Source: Candidatus Bathyarchaeota archaeon
GTDB lineage: Archaea > Thermoproteota > Bathyarchaeia > 40CM-2-53-6 > RBG-13-38-9
Direction: 5' to 3'
Assembly (NCBI GenBank): GCA_023144075.1
Contig: JAGLGJ010000030.1
Coordinates: forward strand, 1-9,990
DNA: 9,990 nucleotides
The notes below the pieces were generated by a model. It was not told where the DNA came from, searched no databases, and was given only the letters and a program-made list of their open reading frames with translations. Position 1 is the stretch's first letter, and each line of letters begins with the position of its first letter. Below are positions 5,519-9,990 of this stretch, piece by piece. The translations under genes were made by a program, and so were the position numbers.

Positions 5519-5689
5519 TCAAATATTTGAAAAATCTTTCTTGGGAATTCTGGCGATCTTCTCCTTAACGGCACTAGTTATGAATGCTTCTCTACTATAA
5601 TATGAATTAGAATATCTAATCATTTGATCTATGTCTTTGATCATGGCTTCAGAGAAATAAACAATATCGCGATCACTTCTTCTAGGCAA
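5519..5689 (-). CDS. Second ribbon-helix-helix DNA-binding protein (small, TTG start)
   Basis: This 56-residue frame starts at TTG 5689-5687 and ends with TGA at 5521-5519. The TTG is the only start between the in-frame TAA at 5692-5690 and the RHH core, and it is preceded by GTGAGG (5704-5699) with nine bases of spacing, so the start is well supported. The product begins MPRRSDRD, then strand DIVYFSE (8-14), helix 1 (AMIKDIDQMIRYSN, 15-28) and helix 2 (SREAFITSAVKEKIARI, 32-48). The basic N-terminus suits DNA contact. It resembles the convergent protein at 5219-5407 in YxxE, ID, SxxY, REDF/REAF and the following alanine. The gene lies behind a TATA box bracketed by a 13-bp inverted repeat, a strong hint of autorepression. 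Being short and TTG-initiated, it is easy to miss. Confidence 0.75.
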   Translation of the reverse strand: MPRRSDRDIVYFSEAMIKDIDQMIRYSNSYYSREAFITSAVKEKIARIPKKDFSNI

Positions 5690-5706
5690 TTATGTCTTCC
5701 TCACGA

Positions 5707-5769
5707 AGTCAAATCAAATGTAGATTCTGTATGGATCAGAAAGTTTTCAATATAAAATTTGATTTGACT
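5707..5769 (-). promoter_or_regulatory. Promoter with 13-bp inverted-repeat operator for the second RHH gene
   Basis: AGTCAAATCAAAT (5707-5719) and ATTTGATTTGACT (5757-5769) are perfect 13-bp inverted repeats separated by 37 bases. Read on the minus strand, the upstream arm abuts a TATA box (TTTTATATT, 5757-5749), where the BRE would lie. The predicted transcript start is near 5728. The downstream arm falls in the leader, just before the Shine-Dalgarno GTGAGG. Occupation of both arms would cover BRE/TATA and the early transcribed region, or close a small DNA loop. Because one arm is upstream of the expected start site, a DNA-level operator is more likely than an RNA hairpin. Confidence 0.6.
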
Positions 5770-5878
5770 GAAGCATAGATGTTACATACTTTATTTATCT
5801 CAGCAATATTTCATATTTCAGAAAATTATTTTGATTGAAGATCTAGTAAGTTTCATTTCTTTTGATGCAAGGGAGAAT

Positions 5879-6526
5879 TTAAGGCATAAGCAGATAAAGC
5901 CCAGTCATCTCCCATATCGCTCCGAGTACTAATAGAATTATCACAATGATATACAATCTTCCTGTATCTTTCAATGCTTCTTTGAAAGCAATTTTACGAC
6001 TTTCAGAAAAATATCGATTTGGAAATATGCTTGAAAGGCTCAAATTTATTCCAGCTGTAGCCGAGAAAACGTAAGCACCTAATTCAAGAATTAATGTTCC
6101 TAAAGCTACGATCATCCATTCAATTCCAACTGGAGCTTCGGTTTCAATTGAGGCAGCATATGTAAATAATGCTCCTATAATGAAACCACGGAATACTGTT
6201 ACCACCCCAGATATCGCTGCTCCTATGAGAGGAATCATTCCAGGGAGAGTCGTTGTTGCAAAAGCGCCTCCAAAAAGATTCACTATAAACGTATATAAAA
6301 TCGCAAATGCTAGATTTCTATTTTCAAATGCACTAATTATTGGAGTGTATACAGGATTTGTTGAAATTCCTTCAAGCATAGGCTCTATGAATCCCAATAT
6401 GCTTGGTACTTGGATGCGAATTACAATATATCCGATAAAATATGAGATAATGTATAATACTGTAACAAGTAAAAGGAGTCCTTTCATTTTTTTTGCTGTT
6501 TTCAGTGATTCATTCAAGAATCTCAT
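5879..6526 (-). CDS. SpoIIM/DUF95-like integral membrane protein
   Basis: This polytopic membrane protein (215 residues from ATG 6526) resembles the stage II sporulation protein M/DUF95 family, which in archaea has no sporulation role and no defined function. Hydrophobic segments occur at about 16-36, 73-91, 93-124, 136-162 and 190-212. Family-like features are FENRNLAFAILYTFIVN (67-83), the glycine-rich loop after it, and the conserved acidic position in LILELGAYVFSATAG (145-159). A soluble charged loop (FPNRYFSESRKIAFKEALKD) precedes the last helix. A GTG at 6538 is an alternative start four codons upstream, but GTGAG at 6538-6534 is better placed as the ribosome-binding site for the ATG. 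The gene is divergent from the surface protein at 6740, and its leader shares an 11-base element with the second RHH gene. Confidence 0.68.
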   Translation of the reverse strand: MRFLNESLKTAKKMKGLLLLVTVLYIISYFIGYIVIRIQVPSILGFIEPMLEGISTNPVYTPIISAFENRNLAFAILYTFIVNLFGGAFATTTLPGMIPLIGAAISGVVTVFRGFIIGALFTYAASIETEAPVGIEWMIVALGTLILELGAYVFSATAGINLSLSSIFPNRYFSESRKIAFKEALKDTGRLYIIVIILLVLGAIWEMTGLYLLMP

Positions 6527-6533
6527 CACTATT

Positions 6534-6554
6534 CTCACTTATCCAAATCAAATG
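6534..6554 (-). promoter_or_regulatory. Leader element shared with the second RHH gene
   Basis: On the minus strand CATTTGATTTG (6554-6544) is followed after exactly five bases by GTGAG (6538-6534), then the ATG. The second RHH gene has the same CATTTGATTTG (5720-5710), five bases, then GTGAG. A shorter opposing match, CAAATC (6582-6577), lies upstream on the far side of a TATA-like CCTTTATC, echoing the bracketed promoter of the RHH gene. This looks like a shared operator half-site next to the ribosome-binding site. Confidence 0.5.
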
Positions 6555-6739
6555 AACGATTATCAAAGATAAAGGTACGATTTGAAGAAAATTTGTCTAA
6601 TAAAAGTAAAGATATTTTTAAACCGGATATGGTGAAATAGTTATTGTGTAATACGACTTAACAAATAGATACATGGCGCCTTACATTGCATCATAGAGAA
6701 TAACTCACAAACAGAATGTAGAAGAAACAGGGATTTGGC
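6555..6739. other. Divergent promoter region of the SpoIIM-like and surface-protein genes
   Basis: No gene is evident between the divergent starts. An AT-rich element ATTTTTAAAC (6613-6622) reads as a TATA-like box on both strands and could serve either direction, though it would leave long leaders. A 7-codon ORF at 6673-6696 is too short and has no ribosome-binding site to support it. Confidence 0.35.
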
Positions 6740-7603
6740 ATGTTCAACATAGCAATTTTGGTACTTTTAATATCATCGTCTTTCTCATATGTGGTGTCAC
6801 CTCTCCCAATCTCTATTCAAGAAGATGTAAGTTTCACTCTTTATGCTATTTACAGTGCTAAAGATTCTACAAGCGCTTTTGAGATGCTGGTTGATCATTT
6901 TCGGTCAAACATATCCGATGAGGTTAGGAATATGTCATATTATGATGTCAACGAATCAAAGTTATGGTCTTCTAAAGCTGAAGATTATCTAAACAAAAAA
7001 TCCTATGACGAAGCTAAGAAATGTGCTTATTACTCATGGTTTTTGGCAGAAAGAGCATCATTTAGGATTTACGTGAATATGACTTGGACTATGATCCAAG
7101 AAGCAAATGAAACAATCAAAAATATGCCAAGTTACATTGAGAAACCTTCAGTTGCACAGAACACCTTGAAGAAATCTATTGATAAATTCAGAAGTTGGAG
7201 TGTCCCAGTTGTTTTTGGAGTGAATGGGCCTTCATTCCACTTGAAAGGTTATGCAGTATCAATGAATTATAATAAAAAACCATTATACTTGGATGACGAC
7301 AGTGCATACCAACTCGCCAGACGAGCAAAAGAAGAAGCATTAATACATTTGAAAAGCCAAACAAATCTCAGAACGCAAATAGAGTCACGGATCAATAAAC
7401 TTCTTGAAAGAACCAATTTTAGTTTGTTCTTAATGGCTACAGCAGCAATTCTAGTTATATCTTCAATAGTTTACATCTTAACTCAAAAATCAAAGCAGCA
7501 TGTGAAGAAAAAGGTCGGAAATTATTACGGGCTGAACTATCTACAGTATTTTAATGTTAAAAATTCTTTTTACACAAATAAGGTTGGCTGCAGAGCAAGT
7601 TAG
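6740..7603 (+). CDS. Predicted secreted, C-terminally membrane-anchored surface protein
   Basis: This 287-residue protein has no recognised family. The N-terminus (FNIAILVLLISSSFSYVV, 2-19) is a signal peptide or signal anchor. The middle (about 28-225) is polar and largely helical by composition. A single transmembrane segment at about 227-247 is followed by a basic tail (KSKQHVKKK, 250-258), which fits a type I topology with the tail in the cytoplasm. Six Asn-X-Ser/Thr sequons are present (Asn57, 64, 71, 113, 123, 226), five of them clustered in the first third of the ectodomain, consistent with archaeal N-glycosylation. The ATG at 6740 is fixed by an upstream in-frame TAG (6719) and follows CAGGGAT. 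It is divergent from the SpoIIM-like gene and convergent with the methyltransferase gene. The last 30 residues are rich in Asn/Tyr and unlike the rest. Confidence 0.72.
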   Translation: MFNIAILVLLISSSFSYVVSPLPISIQEDVSFTLYAIYSAKDSTSAFEMLVDHFRSNISDEVRNMSYYDVNESKLWSSKAEDYLNKKSYDEAKKCAYYSWFLAERASFRIYVNMTWTMIQEANETIKNMPSYIEKPSVAQNTLKKSIDKFRSWSVPVVFGVNGPSFHLKGYAVSMNYNKKPLYLDDDSAYQLARRAKEEALIHLKSQTNLRTQIESRINKLLERTNFSLFLMATAAILVISSIVYILTQKSKQHVKKKVGNYYGLNYLQYFNVKNSFYTNKVGCRAS

Positions 7604-7627
7604 GATAATATGTCTCATCCATTCTTT

Positions 7628-8752
7628 CTAGAGTGTGATAGGGTATTTCCCATATTTTCTTCCAGTCTCAACCATTGCAAGATAATTCTCGAGTTTGCCG
7701 CCCCCATACCATGAATTACTCGATGATAATATGTGGCCTCCATTTGGTGATGCTGCTTTAATTGCGTTTTTTGTTTCTTCAATTATTTCTTCTGGTCTCT
7801 TTGTAGCTAGATTATCAACAGAAATATTGCCATGTAATATGAGTCTATCACCGTAATTCTTTTTGATCTTACCGATGTCTACACCTGCACTAGGATCTAA
7901 AGAGTGTAAACCATCGATTTTCGCGATATCTAATAAATCCTCAAGTAATGGATCAACAAATCCATCTGTATGTTTTATGAATTTGGTGTTATATCGATGG
8001 GCCATTTCCACTTGTCTCCTCATAGCATCGAAAACTCCTAATGACCTGAATCTGTGTGGAGGTAGCATTGGTCCTTTTGCCTCGCATAAATCTCCGCCCA
8101 TAATGATAATATCTAAATCGTGTTGACATAGAATCTTAATCAATTGAATATTGAAGTCAGTTAATTTGTCTATAAATTTCTTCACTAATGAAAGATTTTT
8201 ATGCATCCAATAGACGAACTTCACTGGTGTCAGGGCTTCCCATGTTTGTGCAAAAGGCTCACGAATATGGAAACCTAGTGCCATTGTCTCTTTGTTAATT
8301 TTCTTCAAATGTCTTAGACCATAATCTCTTCCAGGTGCCTCTGGGTCGGGGAATTCATATTCTAGAAACTTTTCAACATCTTCTTCTGTATTGAATACAG
8401 TTCCAGTTACAGTCTGAGTCTTTGAGGTCGGATCAAATGTACATGTTCTTCCTAATTCGTCCACGAGTTGACCATTGGATAATTTTTTTAATTCATAATT
8501 ATCTGGCAATGATGTTGATATGCAGTAGATTAGATCTAAACCGATCTTTCTGTATGTTTTGTAGTAGATATCATATAATGATCTTTCTTTCTCTCTGTCT
8601 GAGATTAAAGCGGATTGTGACGAGTAAGTAATATCTTTTTTAATATCTAGAATTTTTTCCATAAGGCTGAGATCTATTGACAACTCGCTGATTGGGACCA
8701 TGTCTGGTTCTTCGAAGTTAATTGCTTTTAGGACTCTTTCTCTACTATTCAA
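7628..8752 (-). CDS. Uroporphyrinogen decarboxylase (UroD)-family corrinoid methyltransferase
   Basis: This 374-residue UroD-fold protein is probably a cobalamin-dependent methyltransferase, because it directly follows and overlaps a corrinoid protein gene by 8 bases. The N-terminus NSRERVLKAINFEEPDMVP (2-20) is standard for the family. Other landmarks are IIMGGDLCEAKGPMLPP (216-232), FIKHTDG (258-264), HSLDPSAGVDIGKIKKNYGDRLILHGNIS (283-311) and HILSSSNS (340-347). MtaA/MtbA use a His-x-Cys plus a distal Cys for zinc; here the first is His261-Thr-Asp263 and the distal Cys position is serine-rich, so the metal site differs. Heme-pathway UroD is unlikely given the context. The TTG at 8752 is supported by GGTGGGATC just upstream. 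The methyl donor or acceptor is unknown; methoxylated aromatics or methylamines are only possibilities. Confidence 0.87.
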   Translation of the reverse strand: MNSRERVLKAINFEEPDMVPISELSIDLSLMEKILDIKKDITYSSQSALISDREKERSLYDIYYKTYRKIGLDLIYCISTSLPDNYELKKLSNGQLVDELGRTCTFDPTSKTQTVTGTVFNTEEDVEKFLEYEFPDPEAPGRDYGLRHLKKINKETMALGFHIREPFAQTWEALTPVKFVYWMHKNLSLVKKFIDKLTDFNIQLIKILCQHDLDIIIMGGDLCEAKGPMLPPHRFRSLGVFDAMRRQVEMAHRYNTKFIKHTDGFVDPLLEDLLDIAKIDGLHSLDPSAGVDIGKIKKNYGDRLILHGNISVDNLATKRPEEIIEETKNAIKAASPNGGHILSSSNSWYGGGKLENYLAMVETGRKYGKYPITL

Positions 8753-9398
8753 TTGTTGTTGATCCCACCATTTTCCTTGCTAAGTCTATTGATTCAAATG
8801 CATCTCTTCCGTAAGCATCTGCACCTATCTCGTCTGCAAATTCTTTTGTTATGGGTCTGCCTCCGATCATTGTTTTCACTTCTGAACTGACTTTCTTTGA
8901 TAATCGCACTGTTTTAGACATCTCGGGCATTCCGGTTGTTAATAAGCAGGACATGGCTAGGATGTCTGGCTTATGTTTCTGTATATTCTCTACAAATTTT
9001 TCGGGTGAAACATCAACGCCGATATCTATCACTTCAAATCCTTGAGTAGTTAACATGTTATTCACGAGATTTTTACCAATATCGTGAATGTCTCCTTTCA
9101 CTGTACCAAGTAAGACTTTGCCCATGGGTTCAGATTCACCAGATTGAAGTCTGGGTTTAACTAAATTAGTTACTTCGCTGGCCATGACGCCAGACATCAC
9201 GAGGTCTGAAAGGAAGTACTCACTATTTTCATATTTTTGTCCAACTTCGTCAAGACCTTTTTTGATAGCTTTGATAAGTTGATTTGCTTCAACGCCTGAA
9301 TCAAGAGCTTTCATTGTGAGTTCTTTAATTCTATCGGGGCCTTCTAATTTGATGAAACACTCTTTGATGTTTTCAAGAATATCGGAACTGTTTGACAT
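8745..9398 (-). CDS. Corrinoid (B12-binding) methyl-carrier protein
   Basis: This 217-residue protein has the two-domain form of MtaC/MtbC/MttC-type corrinoid proteins. A helical cap (about 5-90) precedes a Rossmann-like B12-binding domain. The cobalamin signature GDIHDIGKN gives Asp103, His105 (the lower axial ligand) and Gly108. Ser150 in MSCLL and IGGRPIT (178-184) complete the site. I placed the start at ATG 9398 because MSNSSDILENIKE is the expected cap N-terminus. A TTG at 9458 would add 20 unusual residues and overlap the preceding stop without a ribosome-binding site. It sits between the dehydrogenase gene (56 bases upstream) and the UroD-type gene (8-base overlap), so it is surely the methyl carrier for the latter. 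Confidence 0.92.
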   Translation of the reverse strand: MSNSSDILENIKECFIKLEGPDRIKELTMKALDSGVEANQLIKAIKKGLDEVGQKYENSEYFLSDLVMSGVMASEVTNLVKPRLQSGESEPMGKVLLGTVKGDIHDIGKNLVNNMLTTQGFEVIDIGVDVSPEKFVENIQKHKPDILAMSCLLTTGMPEMSKTVRLSKKVSSEVKTMIGGRPITKEFADEIGADAYGRDAFESIDLARKMVGSTTIE

Positions 9399-9454
9399 AA
9401 TTGACACTTTCGTTTTTGGAATATTGAAAAATCTAACATATGTTATATTCGATT

Positions 9455-9990
9455 TCAAGATTTCGCAGAGGATGTTGAAGCTATCTCAGCAATGATTTTA
9501 CCAACAATTTTGGTGTCTGCTTTTCCTCCAAGTTCTATAGGTAACTCTTCGTTTTTTGACTCTGTTAAATACTTAGCAACTGAAGCTTCTATCACTTGAG
9601 CCGCTTCTGTTAGACGTTTGTCTTGATGATATGTTCCAAGAAAATCAAGCATGAGTCCTGCAGAAGATATTTGACCGATAGGATTTGCCTTGTTCGTACC
9701 TGCTATGTCATAAGCGCATCCGTGTGTCGGTTCGAAATATCCTATTCGCTTTTCTATATTGAAGTTTGTTGCAGCCGTCATGCCTAATCCTCCAGCAATC
9801 TGTCCAGCCAAATCGCTCAATAGATCAGCAATTAGATTCTCCGCTAGAATTACATCGAATTTCTGAGGTTCCTTAACCAACAATGCACAAACAGCATCTG
9901 CGTATAAATCCCTACATTTTATGTCCGGATAGTCTTTACTAACTTTCCTGAATATGTCTCTGAACATGCCATGTGTTTTGCGAAAAATGT
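9455..9990 (-). CDS. Isopropylmalate/isocitrate dehydrogenase family, C-terminal part (partial)
   Basis: This is the C-terminal half of a beta-decarboxylating dehydrogenase that oxidises and decarboxylates a 2-hydroxyacid; its start lies beyond base 9990, as the frame stays open upstream of the ATG at 9967 (residues IFRKTHG). Conserved elements are YADAVCALLV and ENLIADLLSDLAG, which carry the metal/substrate aspartates, and EPTHGCAYDIAGTNKANP, the nucleotide-binding loop. The Asp-Ile after HGCAY matches the NAD-type pattern, whereas NADP-type isocitrate dehydrogenases have Lys-Tyr there. Isopropylmalate, isocitrate, homoisocitrate and tartrate enzymes share this half, so the substrate is open. 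It is the first visible gene of the corrinoid operon, which is unexpected company for LeuB. Confidence 0.88.
   Translation of the reverse strand, partial: IFRKTHGMFRDIFRKVSKDYPDIKCRDLYADAVCALLVKEPQKFDVILAENLIADLLSDLAGQIAGGLGMTAATNFNIEKRIGYFEPTHGCAYDIAGTNKANPIGQISSAGLMLDFLGTYHQDKRLTEAAQVIEASVAKYLTESKNEELPIELGGKADTKIVGKIIAEIASTSSAKS

Noticed and set aside
5707..5769. Terminal inverted repeats of a miniature mobile element
   Set aside because: The 63-bp span has no visible target-site duplication (bases outside the arms differ) and contains a well-placed promoter, so an operator is the better explanation.
6180..6572. Plus-strand 130-codon open frame
   Set aside because: It is antisense to the SpoIIM-like membrane protein; hydrophobic codons on one strand produce open antisense frames. 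The minus-strand product has clear membrane helices.
6673..6696. 7-codon ORF (MAPYIAS) in the divergent promoter region
   Set aside because: It has no ribosome-binding sequence, is very short, and shows nothing that sets it apart from chance.
9396..9458. TTG start at 9458 for the corrinoid protein
   Set aside because: It adds 20 residues unlike any corrinoid cap domain, lacks a ribosome-binding site and overlaps the preceding stop; ATG 9398 gives the expected N-terminus.

Overview
The window looks like an AT-rich archaeal chromosome segment. The evidence is TATA-like boxes ahead of several genes, TTG starts paired with Shine-Dalgarno sequences, a zinc-ribbon plus helix-turn-helix protein, an Asn-X-Ser/Thr-rich surface protein, and a corrinoid methyltransferase pair. 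A TACK-type archaeon such as Bathyarchaeia is a reasonable guess, but it is inference: there is no rRNA or other marker here. I see no tRNA, CRISPR array, insertion sequence or phage gene.

Layout. (1) 1-349: the N-terminus of a P-type cation ATPase, minus strand, cut by the window edge. (2) 350-555: an intergenic leader with a 9-codon ORF and a hairpin, ahead of a translationally coupled drug-type ABC exporter (ATPase 556-1527, permease 1524-2270, plus strand). (3) 2350-4854: four minus-strand genes, namely a zinc-ribbon/HTH regulator, a GNAT acetyltransferase, a fumarylacetoacetate-hydrolase-family enzyme and a MazG-like nucleotide pyrophosphohydrolase. (4) 4855-5878: a gene-poor, regulator-rich stretch. 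It holds two small convergent ribbon-helix-helix (RHH) genes, the second of which (5519-5689, TTG start) is easily missed. It also holds two palindromes ahead of the first RHH gene, a 13-bp inverted repeat around the promoter of the second, and a GC-richer patch with a possible 32-residue ORF. (5) 5879-7603: a SpoIIM/DUF95-like membrane protein divergent from a signal-peptide/C-terminal-anchor surface protein. (6) 7628-9990: a minus-strand operon in the order dehydrogenase (isopropylmalate/isocitrate type, partial), corrinoid protein, UroD-type methyltransferase.

How it fits together. The clearest metabolic unit is the last operon. A B12-binding protein carries a methyl group, and a UroD-fold protein presumably moves it on or off the corrinoid; the zinc site of the latter departs from the MtaA/MtbA pattern. 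The most interesting regulatory signal links regions 4 and 5. The second RHH gene and the SpoIIM-like gene both have CATTTGATTTG, then exactly five bases, then GTGAG just ahead of their start codons. At the RHH gene this element is one arm of a perfect 13-bp inverted repeat that brackets the TATA box. This suggests an autoregulating RHH repressor that also controls the membrane-protein gene about 0.8 kb away.
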